Program-made: the position numbers and the translations under genes
Assembly (NCBI GenBank): GCA_947488295.1
Contig: CANKYU010000003.1
Span: 620,001-684,000 of the forward strand
Direction of reading: 5' to 3'
Source: an uncultured Anderseniella sp.
Lineage (GTDB): Bacteria > Pseudomonadota > Alphaproteobacteria > Rhizobiales > Aestuariivirgaceae
DNA length: 64,000 nucleotides
The notes under the pieces: model-generated
What the model was told of the DNA's origin: nothing
Databases searched by the model: none
Seen by the model: only the letters and a program-made list of their open reading frames with translations
In this document: in pieces, positions 1 through 8,913 of the stretch
How positions within the stretch are numbered: the stretch's first letter is position 1
Layout: every line of letters starts with the position of its first letter

Positions 1-1410
1 GATCATGCATCGGCCTATTGAGTACACCATGTACAGGACTGCAAGCAGAATTCCCGGTACAATCGCGGCGCGGAACAGGTCAGTCACCGGAACTTCCAGC
101 ACCGGCCCCATGACGATCAGCATGATCGACGGCGGGATCAGGATGCCGAGCGTGCCACCGGCTGTAATCGTGCCTGCAGCAAGCCTCACATCATAGCCGG
201 ACTTGTTCATGGTCTTTGCTGCCATGATGCCCAGGATAGTCACTGACGCACCCACAATACCGGTGGCGGCGGCGAAGATCATCGAAACGAACAACACCGC
301 GATATAGAGGGCACCGCGGGTCCGTGACATCATCAGCTGAACCGCGTTGAACAGCCTTTCCATAAGGCCTGCCTGTTCCATCATGATGCCCATGAAGATG
401 AACAGTGGAACTGCCACAAGCTGGTCGTCCAGCATGACCGAGTTGGTCTGCAGCGTCATCAGGTAGAAGGTCAGCGCACTGCCGGCACCCCAGGATCCGA
501 ATGTGAAGGCCAGGAAGATCAGCGTGAACGAAATCGGAAAGCCGACGAAGATCGAAAACAGCATGGCCGCGAGCATGAACAGCCCGATGGTCGGCTTGGA
601 GAAGTCGAAGATGCCGGCGGATGAAGTCAGCGAAGCCCACCAGTCATCGATTGGCGTTGCGTTGGGATAGAAAACGCTGACGAAGATGACAGCCAATACG
701 ATGAAATAGATCGGCAGAATTTTAACGAACTTGGCTTCGCGCTCCTTGCCCATCTGATGGAAGGCCCGGAACAGTTCCGGAAACCCTTGCAGGAACAACA
801 GCAGTGCGCCTATGGGCATTGCTGCACGGGCAGGGCCCAGGACCGGTGCCCAGGTTGAATCACTGGCACGTTCCCAGATGCCCCAGCCTTGGCCCCAGCC
901 TTTCCAGCCGAATGCATCAAGAGTGAAATCCAGTGCACTCCAGAAAAAGAACAGCATGGCCGGGAAGTACAACAGCAGATACAGAGCCGCATCGACGGTG
1001 GCCTGTGTCTTCGGTGTCCAGTTGCGGTACAGGAAGTCCGCCCTTATGTGGACGCCGCGCATCAGCGCATATCCGGCGGCAGCCATGAACAGCACACCCC
1101 CCAGCATCCGGCTGGTATCGTAAACCCAAAGCGTCGGGCCAAGCCCGATCGAAATGGCCAGTTCGTTGTAGCCATAGTCGGTGAACACCGCGAACAGCTT
1201 GCGCGAAACAACCTCGAACACCATCGCTATTATGAGGGGAATCAGCAGGAAGCAAGTGATCCTGCCCGCCCACAGGTTCAACACATCGATAAACGCTGTA
1301 ATGGGCCTCTGCCACGGCGTCATGTCTTCTGGTGTTTGTCCGGGTTCTTCCGCGCGTCGCTCCGCGATCAACTCGTCTGTTATATCGAGTTCGCCAATTT
1401 CCTCAGCCAT
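1..1410 (-). CDS. TRAP transporter fused small/large permease (DctQM type), cut by the window edge
   Basis: About 470 codons are readable from an ATG at 1410 to the window edge, with no stop, so the C-terminus lies outside. A good ribosome site (GGGAGGAG) precedes the ATG. The first ~220 residues are DctQ-like with four hydrophobic segments; after a linker (around 'NATPIDDWWASL') the protein continues into a DctM-type domain with motifs such as 'PTIGLFMLAAMLFSIFVGFP' and 'GTLGILIPPSIMLIVMG'. TRAP transporters use an ion gradient to take up organic acids delivered by a periplasmic binding protein, here encoded just upstream. Fusion of the small and large permease in one chain is known in the family. 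The substrate cannot be read from the permease. Confidence 0.9.
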   Translation of the reverse strand, partial: MAEEIGELDITDELIAERRAEEPGQTPEDMTPWQRPITAFIDVLNLWAGRITCFLLIPLIIAMVFEVVSRKLFAVFTDYGYNELAISIGLGPTLWVYDTSRMLGGVLFMAAAGYALMRGVHIRADFLYRNWTPKTQATVDAALYLLLYFPAMLFFFWSALDFTLDAFGWKGWGQGWGIWERASDSTWAPVLGPARAAMPIGALLLFLQGFPELFRAFHQMGKEREAKFVKILPIYFIVLAVIFVSVFYPNATPIDDWWASLTSSAGIFDFSKPTIGLFMLAAMLFSIFVGFPISFTLIFLAFTFGSWGAGSALTFYLMTLQTNSVMLDDQLVAVPLFIFMGIMMEQAGLMERLFNAVQLMMSRTRGALYIAVLFVSMIFAAATGIVGASVTILGIMAAKTMNKSGYDVRLAAGTITAGGTLGILIPPSIMLIVMGPVLEVPVTDLFRAAIVPGILLAVLYMVYSIGRCMI

Positions 1411-1500
1411 CTGCCGCTCCTCCCAGAGTGTCCAAGTGTTTTATGTTTCTTTACGCAAAATTGCCGGTTTCTGAGCCCGGCTTGAACGCAAAAGCATGTT

Positions 1501-1526
1501 GGCGGGCACCCCACCGGATGCCCGCC
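1501..1526 (-). terminator. Hairpin between the TRAP binding-protein and permease genes
   Basis: GGCGGGCA and TGCCCGCC form a perfect 8-bp stem with a 10-nt loop, 15 nt past the stop codon of the binding-protein gene. No clear U-run follows, so it is more likely an mRNA-stabilising or attenuating hairpin that keeps binding protein in excess of permease than a full terminator. Confidence 0.5.
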
Positions 1527-1540
1527 GATCCGTAACCGGA

Positions 1541-2659
1541 TTACTTCTTTTTCACGCTGTCGGCAAAGGCTTTGCCGAGAGCTGCGTTGGAGGCCTGTGA
1601 GCCGGCCCAGTAAGGTACCGCGATAGCGGCAAAGTCTTTCTGGGACTGCCAGACCTTGGCGAAGAACGGATTTTCAGCAGCGTTCTTCTCAAGCGCGGCC
1701 TTGGCTGCGCTCATGTAGGCAGGGAAGTAGTCGGCAGGTGTGTCATGCAGGATGACGCCGTCTTCTTCCACCAGCTTCTTCAGTGCCTTGCCGTTTTCAT
1801 AGATGCGGTAAGACATTGCCTTCGACAGAGACGCATTGGCAGCAACTTCCAGTGCCTTCTTCTGCAGGTCGGTGAGGCCGTTGTATACATCGCCATTGAT
1901 GTACAAGTCGGCGTTCACGACAACCTGGTGCAGACCCTGCAGGTAGTAGTGCTTCAGCACTTTCTGGAAACCGAACACGGAGTCAGGCTTCGGGCAGCAC
2001 CATTCGGCAGCATCGATTGTGCCTTTTTCCAGTGCCGGCAGGATATCGCCGCCACCCATGGCCACAGACGCAACGCCGATGTCCTTGTAGGTCTGGCCAG
2101 GGATGCCTGGAGGTGTGCGGAAACGATACTTGCGGAAGTCAGCCATCGAATTGATTGGCTCTTTGAACCAGCCAAGCGCTTCCGGACCAACCGGCTGCAG
2201 CATGAAGCCTTTGACGTTCATGCCCATTTCTGTCCAGAGCTCGTCATAAAGCTCCTTGCCGCCACCGAACTGGAACCATGAAAGGAAGGCGATGTTGTCG
2301 ATACCGACACCGGCACCGGCAACCGGCGAGCCGAACAGCATGGCTGCCGGGTGCTTGCCTGACCAGTAGTGGGTCCAGGCAAAGCCGCCTTCAACCAGGC
2401 CCTTGTCAACTGCATCGAGGGTTTCCTTGACACCGACCACGGCACCTGCAGGAAGTACTTCAATGACAACTTCGCCGCTTGTCAGGTCTGACACATCCTG
2501 GGCGAAGTTCTTCAGCATTACCACTTCGTCAGCCTTGGCTGAAATCACCGATTGTACCCGGATAGTGGTTTTGGCTTCAGCAATCTGCGGGGCTGCCGCA
2601 ACTGTTGCCGCCAGGGCGATACCAGCGGTTGCCAGTACCATCTTTTTGAAAATCGACAT
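1541..2659 (-). CDS. TRAP transporter substrate-binding protein (DctP/TakP-like)
   Basis: This 372-aa protein has a signal peptide (basic start, then 'MVLATAGIALAATVAAAP', cleavage near 'AEA-KT'), so it is periplasmic. The central 'FRTPPGIPGQTYKDIG' and 'LEKGTIDAAEWCCPKPD' resemble the ligand-binding segments of the TakP/DctP subgroup that binds 2-oxo and other organic acids; the arginine of the FRTPPG motif usually contacts the substrate carboxylate. The family normally has EW-x-GP-type sequence where this protein has EWCCPKPD, so its ligand pocket may differ. It has a strong ribosome site (GGGAGG) and precedes the fused permease gene in the same direction. An organic-acid ligand is inferred. 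Confidence 0.9.
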   Translation of the reverse strand: MSIFKKMVLATAGIALAATVAAAPQIAEAKTTIRVQSVISAKADEVVMLKNFAQDVSDLTSGEVVIEVLPAGAVVGVKETLDAVDKGLVEGGFAWTHYWSGKHPAAMLFGSPVAGAGVGIDNIAFLSWFQFGGGKELYDELWTEMGMNVKGFMLQPVGPEALGWFKEPINSMADFRKYRFRTPPGIPGQTYKDIGVASVAMGGGDILPALEKGTIDAAEWCCPKPDSVFGFQKVLKHYYLQGLHQVVVNADLYINGDVYNGLTDLQKKALEVAANASLSKAMSYRIYENGKALKKLVEEDGVILHDTPADYFPAYMSAAKAALEKNAAENPFFAKVWQSQKDFAAIAVPYWAGSQASNAALGKAFADSVKKK

Positions 2660-2796
2660 GGTTTTCCTCCCGTTTTGTCGTTCTCGGAACTACTCCAATT
2701 TATCACTGGCCGGAATCGGTCCGGTCAGCGTTCTGCTTGCAGGGACTTCAGGCAGTTTGTCACTGCCACAGGGACTGCAGCCTGTAATTCTCTACG

Positions 2797-3447
2797 TCAT
2801 GCCATTCCCATCATTTTAAGAACCCCGTAAGACGGATCCAGCAGGCCGCGATACATCATTTCACTGGCCACATACAACAAGACTGCCAGGCCAAGCCATG
2901 AAATCCAGGGATACTTTGTCAGGAGCTTCATGATCATTGTTGCGGCAAAAGCCATCAGCAGGATAGCAAGGCCCAGACCAAATACCAGCTTTGTAGTGTC
3001 TCCATCGGCGATTGCGGCAACTGCCAGCACATTGTCCAGCGACATGGAAACATCGGCGATGGTGATGGAGATTAGCGCCGACATCATGGTGCGCCGCGGC
3101 GGGCCGGTGTAACCCTTGCTTTCATCTTCTGCTATCTGCATTGCATCAGCAGGTTGCAGTTGATGTTCCTCAACGCCTTCGCGCAAGTCACAGTAAAGCC
3201 GCCAGCACACCCAGAACAGCAGGCATGCTCCGACGAACAGAATGCCGGGAATGCCGAGCAGCTTGGTCGCAACTATCGCAAATACGATGCGCAGTAGCGC
3301 GGCTATGACCATGCCGAACAGAATGGCTTTCTTGCGCAGTTCCGGCGACAGTCCGGCGGCCGCCATGCCTATGATCAGGGCATTGTCGCCCGACAGGATA
3401 ATGTCGGCGATGACGATCTGGCCGAAGTCGATGATATGTTCCCACAT
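2797..3447 (-). CDS. TerC/YjbE family integral membrane protein
   Basis: This 216-aa polytopic protein has the two acidic signature repeats of the TerC family: 'ADIILSGDNALIIG' near the N-terminus and 'IADVSMSLDNVLAVAA' near residue 130. Members are linked to metal-ion efflux or tellurite resistance, and some load metal onto exported enzymes; the role here is unknown. Its ATG overlaps the stop of the upstream GMC oxidoreductase by one base (TAATG), so the two are translationally coupled. The hydrophilic loop in the middle (about residues 88-113) is variable in the family. Confidence 0.85.
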   Translation of the reverse strand: MWEHIIDFGQIVIADIILSGDNALIIGMAAAGLSPELRKKAILFGMVIAALLRIVFAIVATKLLGIPGILFVGACLLFWVCWRLYCDLREGVEEHQLQPADAMQIAEDESKGYTGPPRRTMMSALISITIADVSMSLDNVLAVAAIADGDTTKLVFGLGLAILLMAFAATMIMKLLTKYPWISWLGLAVLLYVASEMMYRGLLDPSYGVLKMMGMA

Positions 3448-5048
3448 TAGCGAGCGTCCTCACGAATAATGTCACTCACTCGCTCACCGATCATGATGGC
3501 AGGTGCATTGGTATTGCCGGAGACAATCTGCGGCATGATAGAGCAGTCCGCGACCCGAAGATTGGAAGTGCCCTTGACGCGCAGTCGCTCATCCACAACC
3601 GCCATCTTGTCCGTATCCGGTCCCATTTTACAGGTCCCTGTCGGGTGGTAGATCGTGGTGGCCGTGTCGCGCGCCCAATTGAGCAGGGCATCATAGTCAT
3701 CATCGGCAATTGCCCTGCCTGGCGCGTGTTCCTCGGTGATCACATCGGCTACCGGATGCTGCCTGCAGATGTGGCGGGCTATCCGGATACCCTCGACAAT
3801 CGTGTCCTGGTCGAGCCGGGTGGCAAGATAGTTCGGGTGGATGTCGGGATGATCGTTCGGGTTGCTGGATTTCAACACCAGTTCGCCGGCGCTTTCCGGG
3901 CGCATTTGCAGGACGGACGCGGTAAAGGCGTCGAACCGGTGGGTGCCCTCGGTGGGGTTGTCGGCGCTGAATGGCTGGATGTGAAACTGGATGTCCGGGG
4001 TTTCAAGTTCGGGTCTGGTCTTCAGGTATCCGGTCCCGAGGCTGGCCGCCATGGTCATTGGGCCGGTACGCTTCATTGCGTATTCCAGAGCGATTTTGGC
4101 CTGGTTCCACAAGCCACGTGTGCGGGTATTGATGCTCGGCACTGAACACTTGTACACCGGCCGTGCCTGCAAGTGGTCCTGCAGGTTCTTGCCGACACCG
4201 GCGCTTGCATGCAGAACATCGATATTGTGTCCGCTCAGTTGCTCGGCAGGCCCAATTCCCGAAAGCATCAGTATTTGCGGCGAGCCGATGGCGCCTGCCG
4301 ACAGTACGACTTCATTGCGGGCCTTGATAACGATCGGCTGCCCGTCGCGTGCACCCTGAACACCGACGGCGCGCTTGTCGTCAAAAAGAACCTTCTCCGT
4401 CATTACATTGGTAATGACCTCCAGGTTCTTGCGATCGCGGATCGGTTTCAGATAGGCTTTGGCAGATGAGCAGCGAAGTCCATCCTGGGCTGTGAGCTGG
4501 AAATAACCAACGCCATACTGATCGGCGCCATTATAGTCGGCATTGTAGGGAAAGCCTGCGTTTTGCGCCGCTTTCACCCATGCATCCACAATCTTCCACG
4601 ACTTGCGGGAATGGGTAACCGAGAGCGGACCATCGCCACCGCGCAGCTCGCTTTCTCCGTCTTCCCAGTTTTCGGCGCGTTTGAACAGCGGCAGCACATC
4701 TTCCCACGCCCAACCTGCATTGCCCAGTTGACGCCAGTGGTCATAGTCCTGGGCCTGTCCGCGCACATACAGCAGGCCGTTGATTGAGCTTGAGCCGCCG
4801 AGTGTCTTGCCCCTTGGCCAGTTCAGTTTACGCCCGTTTAGGCCCGGGTCGGATGCCGTCCGGTACATCCAGTTGAGGGCCGGGTTCTGAATCGTCTTGA
4901 AATACCCGACCGGAATGTGAATCCACGGTGAGCTGTCGCGACCGCCGGCCTCGACAAGAGCCACGCTGACAGACGGGTTTTCCGACAGACGCGCGGCAAT
5001 TGCGCAACCCGCGGAACCGGCTCCGACGATCACATAGTCGAACTCCAA
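3447..5048 (-). CDS. GMC family FAD-dependent oxidoreductase (choline/alcohol dehydrogenase type)
   Basis: This 533-aa protein has the FAD-binding 'VIVGAGSAGC' at its N-terminus, GMC signature 1 ('PRGKTLGGSSSINGLLYVRG', about residues 78-97), signature 2 ('GAIGSPQILMLSGIG'), and the C-terminal catalytic pair in 'YHPTGTCKMG' (His) and 'VSGNTNAPAIMIGER' (Asn). The length fits choline, alcohol and alkyl-alcohol dehydrogenases of this family; the exact alcohol substrate is not predictable. It is divergent from the IclR-type regulator across a 148-bp AT-rich gap, a usual arrangement for regulator and target. It is coupled to terC downstream. Confidence 0.9.
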   Translation of the reverse strand: MEFDYVIVGAGSAGCAIAARLSENPSVSVALVEAGGRDSSPWIHIPVGYFKTIQNPALNWMYRTASDPGLNGRKLNWPRGKTLGGSSSINGLLYVRGQAQDYDHWRQLGNAGWAWEDVLPLFKRAENWEDGESELRGGDGPLSVTHSRKSWKIVDAWVKAAQNAGFPYNADYNGADQYGVGYFQLTAQDGLRCSSAKAYLKPIRDRKNLEVITNVMTEKVLFDDKRAVGVQGARDGQPIVIKARNEVVLSAGAIGSPQILMLSGIGPAEQLSGHNIDVLHASAGVGKNLQDHLQARPVYKCSVPSINTRTRGLWNQAKIALEYAMKRTGPMTMAASLGTGYLKTRPELETPDIQFHIQPFSADNPTEGTHRFDAFTASVLQMRPESAGELVLKSSNPNDHPDIHPNYLATRLDQDTIVEGIRIARHICRQHPVADVITEEHAPGRAIADDDYDALLNWARDTATTIYHPTGTCKMGPDTDKMAVVDERLRVKGTSNLRVADCSIMPQIVSGNTNAPAIMIGERVSDIIREDAR

Positions 5049-5196
5049 CGCTGACTCCCAAAATTAAAAAATGAGACTTTTATTATTGTTTTTTGTGATA
5101 AGATCATTAAACTGACCTCATCGCAAGCAAAAATTACGATTAGTTAATCAAATTTCCCCGGGCCAACCGGGCATTGCGCACATGGGAGATGACCAC
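5049..5196. promoter_or_regulatory. Divergent promoter region, GMC oxidoreductase / IclR regulator
   Basis: A 148-bp AT-rich gap, clearly poorer in GC than its surroundings, with 'TTTTATTATTGTTTTTTGTG' and 'GATTAGTTAATCAAAT'. The latter contains the near-palindrome GATTAGTTAATC at about 5138-5149, a possible operator. No exact promoter elements are claimed. Confidence 0.5.
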
Positions 5197-5985
5197 ATGA
5201 ATGCTGAAGCAGCTTCAAAGACGGCAGCGGAAACTGACAGGGTGCCGACAAATCTGCGCTTGTTGATGATCGCCGAAATTGTCGCCGACGCCGGCAAGCC
5301 AATGACGCCAAGCGAGATCAATCGGCAGCTGGGCTTGCCGAAGCCGTCGATCCACCGGCTGTGCCAGACCCTGCTGGCAGAAGGATACCTGACGCGCGAC
5401 TCTGACCCGCGTCGCCTGCGTCCGGCTCGCCGGCTGCGGCGCATGGCGGCAGGGCTATTGTCCACCAGCGACACGTCGATTGCCCGCCACCAGGCCCTGC
5501 AGGACGTGGCGCGCAAGGTCAACGAGACGGTCAACCTGGTCGTGCCGGAAGACGCCGGCATGCGGTATCTCGACAGGGTGGAGACGGAATGGCCGTTCCG
5601 CATCCAGTTGCCGGTCGGCACCAATGTGCCGTTTCATTGTACTGCCAGCGGCAAGACCTATCTGGCCAGCCTGCCGCCGCAACGCCGCATTCAGTTTGTG
5701 GAAATGCTCAAACTGGAAGCCCATACCGGAAACACCCACACCAGTGTCAGCGGGTTGCTGGCTGAACTGGACAAGGTGGCAAGACAGGGGCACTCGGTGG
5801 ACAATGAAGAGTTCATGGACGGAATGGTTGCCGTCGCCGTGCCGATCTACCTGCAGGGTGACCGGTATTTCGGTGCCTTGGCCTATCATGCCCCAACGGT
5901 GCGTGTCAGCCGGGAAACAGCTGAACAACACTTGCCGGTGTTGAAGGAGGGGGTTTCAAAATTGCTGAATGTTCTGTTTGATTGA
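5197..5985 (+). CDS. IclR family transcriptional regulator
   Basis: The 262-aa protein has an N-terminal winged helix ('MTPSEINRQLGLPKPSIHRL') and an IclR effector domain with the signatures 'PFHCTASGKTYLA' and 'DNEEFMDGMVAVAVPI'. I place the start at the ATG at 5197 because GGGAGATG lies 8 nt upstream; an in-frame ATG at 5182 lacks a ribosome site and would itself contain that sequence. It faces the GMC oxidoreductase operon and directly precedes the agmatine genes, so it may control either or both. The effector is unknown. Confidence 0.92.
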   Translation: MNAEAASKTAAETDRVPTNLRLLMIAEIVADAGKPMTPSEINRQLGLPKPSIHRLCQTLLAEGYLTRDSDPRRLRPARRLRRMAAGLLSTSDTSIARHQALQDVARKVNETVNLVVPEDAGMRYLDRVETEWPFRIQLPVGTNVPFHCTASGKTYLASLPPQRRIQFVEMLKLEAHTGNTHTSVSGLLAELDKVARQGHSVDNEEFMDGMVAVAVPIYLQGDRYFGALAYHAPTVRVSRETAEQHLPVLKEGVSKLLNVLFD

Positions 5986-6052
5986 ACACCCGGTCAGAGG
6001 CCGCGGTGAGTGACACCTCTGATCCCAATGCGATCAGGCAAGGATTTGGTTT

Positions 6053-7084
6053 ATGACCTGGATGATGCCGCCCGAATGGGCACACCACAAGCGCACCTGG
6101 ATGGGGTGGCCCTGCAATCCGGAGGTACTGGATTATGTTGGCTCTCCCGAGGCTGCGTACCGGGCATGGGCGGGCGCAGCCAACACGATTTCGCGTTTTG
6201 AACCGGTCACCATGGTCTGCAATCCCGGCCAGGAGGCGACGGCGCGAAAGTATCTCGATGCCGGTGTGACGATCATCGAACGCGATCTTGGCGACAGCTG
6301 GATGCGTGACAGCGGCCCGACCTTCGTGGTCAACGAGGAAGGCGCACTCGGCGCGGTTGACTGGACGTTCAACGGCTGGGGCGGGCGCACGTTCCCGGAA
6401 GCGTCCGCAGATGCACTTGTTGCAAGGTTCGTGGCTGAACGGGCTGGCGCCGAACGACTGCCGTCCGTGCTGGTAAATGAAGGCGGTGGCATTCATGTTG
6501 ATGGTGAAGGCACCTTGCTGCTCACCGAAAGTGTCCAGATGAACCGCAACCGCAACCCGAACTGGACTAGTGACGAGATCGAGACTGAAATGCACGGCAA
6601 GCTTGGCACCCGCAAGGCCATCTGGGTGCCGCGCGGCCTGGAGGCCGATACCTCGGATGCCGGCACCGATGGCCACATTGATACGCTGGCCTGTTTCGTC
6701 AAACCCGGTGTGGTTGTGGTGCATGGCCAGCCGGATCCTGCCCATCCTGATCACGAAACCGCCAGGGAAATCGAAGCCATCATGCGGGCAGAAACCGACG
6801 CATACGGCCGGGAACTCGAAGTGGTTGTGCTGCAAGCCCCGCAAGAGCGCTATGATCACGGTGAGCCCTTGTCGTGTTCCTATGTGAATTTTTCATTTGT
6901 GAACGGCGGTGTCGTTCTGTGCGCATTTGACGATCCGCGCGATGAAGAAGTAGCAGGGGTGTTCCGGCGACTGTTCAATGATCGTGAGATTGTGTCTGTG
7001 CCGGCGGTGGATATTTTCAAGGGCGGCGGAGGTGTGCATTGCATAACCCAGCAGGAACCGCTGTGTGCGGCCAATGGAGGATAA
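6053..7084 (+). CDS. aguA: Agmatine deiminase
   Basis: The enzyme hydrolyses agmatine to N-carbamoylputrescine and ammonia. The 343-aa protein shows the peptidylarginine-deiminase-fold motifs: 'DSWMRDSGPTFVV', 'FNGWGG', 'NEGGGIHVDGEGTLLLTE', 'GTDGHIDTLACFV', and the catalytic cysteine in 'GGGGVHCITQQ' (about residue 330). Length is near the family norm (about 340-370). A ribosome site (AAGGAT) precedes the ATG. The amidase of the next step begins 6 bp downstream, so the two form the classical agmatine-to-putrescine route. Confidence 0.95.
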   Translation: MTWMMPPEWAHHKRTWMGWPCNPEVLDYVGSPEAAYRAWAGAANTISRFEPVTMVCNPGQEATARKYLDAGVTIIERDLGDSWMRDSGPTFVVNEEGALGAVDWTFNGWGGRTFPEASADALVARFVAERAGAERLPSVLVNEGGGIHVDGEGTLLLTESVQMNRNRNPNWTSDEIETEMHGKLGTRKAIWVPRGLEADTSDAGTDGHIDTLACFVKPGVVVVHGQPDPAHPDHETAREIEAIMRAETDAYGRELEVVVLQAPQERYDHGEPLSCSYVNFSFVNGGVVLCAFDDPRDEEVAGVFRRLFNDREIVSVPAVDIFKGGGGVHCITQQEPLCAANGG

Positions 7085-7090
7085 AGTCAC

Positions 7091-7981
7091 ATGCGTAATG
7101 TAACCATTGCGGCCACGCAAATGGCCTGCACGGACGTTGTGTCGGAAAATGTCGAGCGCGGTGAAAAGCTGGTTCGAGATGCCGTGAGCAAGGGGGCCAA
7201 CGTCGTCCTGCTGCAGGAACTGTTTGAAGGGTATTATTTCTGCCAGGATGAACTGCCGGAATTCTACGCCCGGGCGCTGCCGGCCAGGGGACACCCGACA
7301 ATTGAACATTTCAGGGGTGTTGCCAGGGAACTCGGTGTCGTGCTGCCGATATCATTCTATGAAGAGGCCGGTAATGCGCGGTTCAATTCCATTGCCATCA
7401 TCGACGCGGATGGAACCGACCTCGGTATTTACCGCAAGAGCCATATTCCGCACGGGTCGGGTTATCAGGAGAAATACTATTTTTCTCCCGGCGATACCGG
7501 CTTCAAGGTCTGGGAGACAATGTTCGGTCGCATCGGTGTCGGCATTTGCTGGGATCAGTGGTTCCCCGAAACAGCCCGATCTATGGCGGTGATGGGCGCG
7601 GAGATGCTGTTTTTTCCGACCGCGATTGGGTCTGAGTTGTTGGACCCGTCCTGGGATTCAGCGGCTCACTGGCAACGGGTCCAGCAGGGCCATGCCGGCG
7701 CAAATCTGATGCCGCTGGTCGCATCCAACAGGATCGGTACAGAGCCCGGCCGCAATGGTACTGAAATGACATTCTACGGATCGTCATTCATCGCCGATTT
7801 TACCGGTGAGAAAGTGGCGGAAGCCGGTCGTACCGACGAGACCGTGCTGACCCACACCTTTGATCTGGATGACCTGGCTGAGAAGCGTGCCTATTGGGGG
7901 ATTTTCCGGGATCGCCGTCCGGAACTGTATGACCCGGTCATTTCCCTGGATGGCCGCGCGTCCGTGTTTGGGGTCGACTGA
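7091..7981 (+). CDS. aguB: N-carbamoylputrescine amidase
   Basis: This 296-aa carbon-nitrogen hydrolase converts N-carbamoylputrescine to putrescine, CO2 and ammonia. The catalytic triad is visible: Glu43 in 'LLQELFEGYYFCQ', Lys116 in 'YRKSHIPHG' and Cys153 in 'GICWDQWFPE'. The 'SHIPHGSGYQEKYYFSPGD' stretch is typical of the AguB subgroup. It follows agmatine deiminase by 6 bp, which supports the assignment. Its product is putrescine for polyamine synthesis or for use as a carbon and nitrogen source. Confidence 0.95.
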   Translation: MRNVTIAATQMACTDVVSENVERGEKLVRDAVSKGANVVLLQELFEGYYFCQDELPEFYARALPARGHPTIEHFRGVARELGVVLPISFYEEAGNARFNSIAIIDADGTDLGIYRKSHIPHGSGYQEKYYFSPGDTGFKVWETMFGRIGVGICWDQWFPETARSMAVMGAEMLFFPTAIGSELLDPSWDSAAHWQRVQQGHAGANLMPLVASNRIGTEPGRNGTEMTFYGSSFIADFTGEKVAEAGRTDETVLTHTFDLDDLAEKRAYWGIFRDRRPELYDPVISLDGRASVFGVD

Positions 7982-8056
7982 TGGGAGAACCGGCAGGAGG
8001 ACGCTGCCTGTCCGCTTGGGCGCCCGCAACTCCTGACCACAAAGAGAGGTGACGCT

Positions 8057-8857
8057 ATGTCAGTGCGTATCGAAAAATCAGGCGCGGTGTGGACGGTGAT
8101 TCATTCGAGGCCGGATGCCCGCAATGCCATGGACCCCGAAAGCGCCGATGCCCTGCAGGACGCCTTCCTCGAATTTGATCGGAACGAAGAGGCTGCCGTG
8201 GCCGTGTTCTGGGGCGAGGGCGGGGCGTTTTGTGCTGGTTGGGACCTGAAGTTGGCGGCTGCCCTGGACACAGATGATCCGCTGGCTGAACTGAATTTTG
8301 CTGACGTTCCGGAAAACGATCCCCGTGGCCCCATGGGTCCGTCCCGCCTGCAACTGGATAAACCGGTGATTGCCGCCATTGCCGGCCCGGCCGTTGCCGG
8401 TGGCATGGAACTGGCCATGTGGGCCGATATGCGGGTCATGGAGCAGTCTGCCTACATGGGAGTTTACTGCCGGCGCTGGGGCATACCGCTGATAGACGGC
8501 GGCACGGTGCGCCTGCCGCGTCTGGTCGGCGAAGGACGCGCCATGGATATCGTGCTGACTGGTAGGCAGGTAAAGGCTGAGGAATGCGAACGTATTGGAC
8601 TGTGTGAATATGTGGTCGACGATGGTTGTGCCCGGGACAAGGCTGAACAACTGGCGCATGACATTGCGCGCTTCCCGCAGAGTTGCGTGCGTGCTGACCG
8701 GCGCTCGGTCATTGCTCAGCATGGTCACGGCGTGCGTGACGCACTGGTTCGCGAATGGCACAACGGGCGCCCGGAACTCATCGCTGGTGGTTTGCAGGGA
8801 GCAGGGCACTTCAGCGCTGGCAAGGGGCGCCATGGCGACTTCGGCAAGATCAGGTAG
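8057..8857 (+). CDS. Enoyl-CoA hydratase/isomerase (crotonase) family protein
   Basis: This 266-aa crotonase-fold protein has the first oxyanion-hole segment ('GEGGAFCAGWDLKL', about residues 53-66) and the second ('IAAIAGPAVAGGMELAMWAD', about residues 110-130). Catalytic acids vary among family members, so the reaction (hydration, isomerisation or other) is open. A ribosome site (AGAGGTG) precedes the ATG. It lies 75 bp after aguB in the same direction, but a link to agmatine metabolism is not established. The C-terminus ('GAGHFSAGKGRHGDFGKIR') is typical of a crotonase subgroup often annotated only generically. Confidence 0.85.
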   Translation: MSVRIEKSGAVWTVIHSRPDARNAMDPESADALQDAFLEFDRNEEAAVAVFWGEGGAFCAGWDLKLAAALDTDDPLAELNFADVPENDPRGPMGPSRLQLDKPVIAAIAGPAVAGGMELAMWADMRVMEQSAYMGVYCRRWGIPLIDGGTVRLPRLVGEGRAMDIVLTGRQVKAEECERIGLCEYVVDDGCARDKAEQLAHDIARFPQSCVRADRRSVIAQHGHGVRDALVREWHNGRPELIAGGLQGAGHFSAGKGRHGDFGKIR

Positions 8858-8913
8858 ATGCGGATTTCATTCTGCTTCTTGCCTGCAATGACCGGCAAAG
8901 ATAGACATCACAG

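Noticed and set aside
5906..6859. 317-aa minus-strand open frame opposite agmatine deiminase
   Set aside because: Overlaps the end of the IclR gene and most of aguA, both strongly supported.
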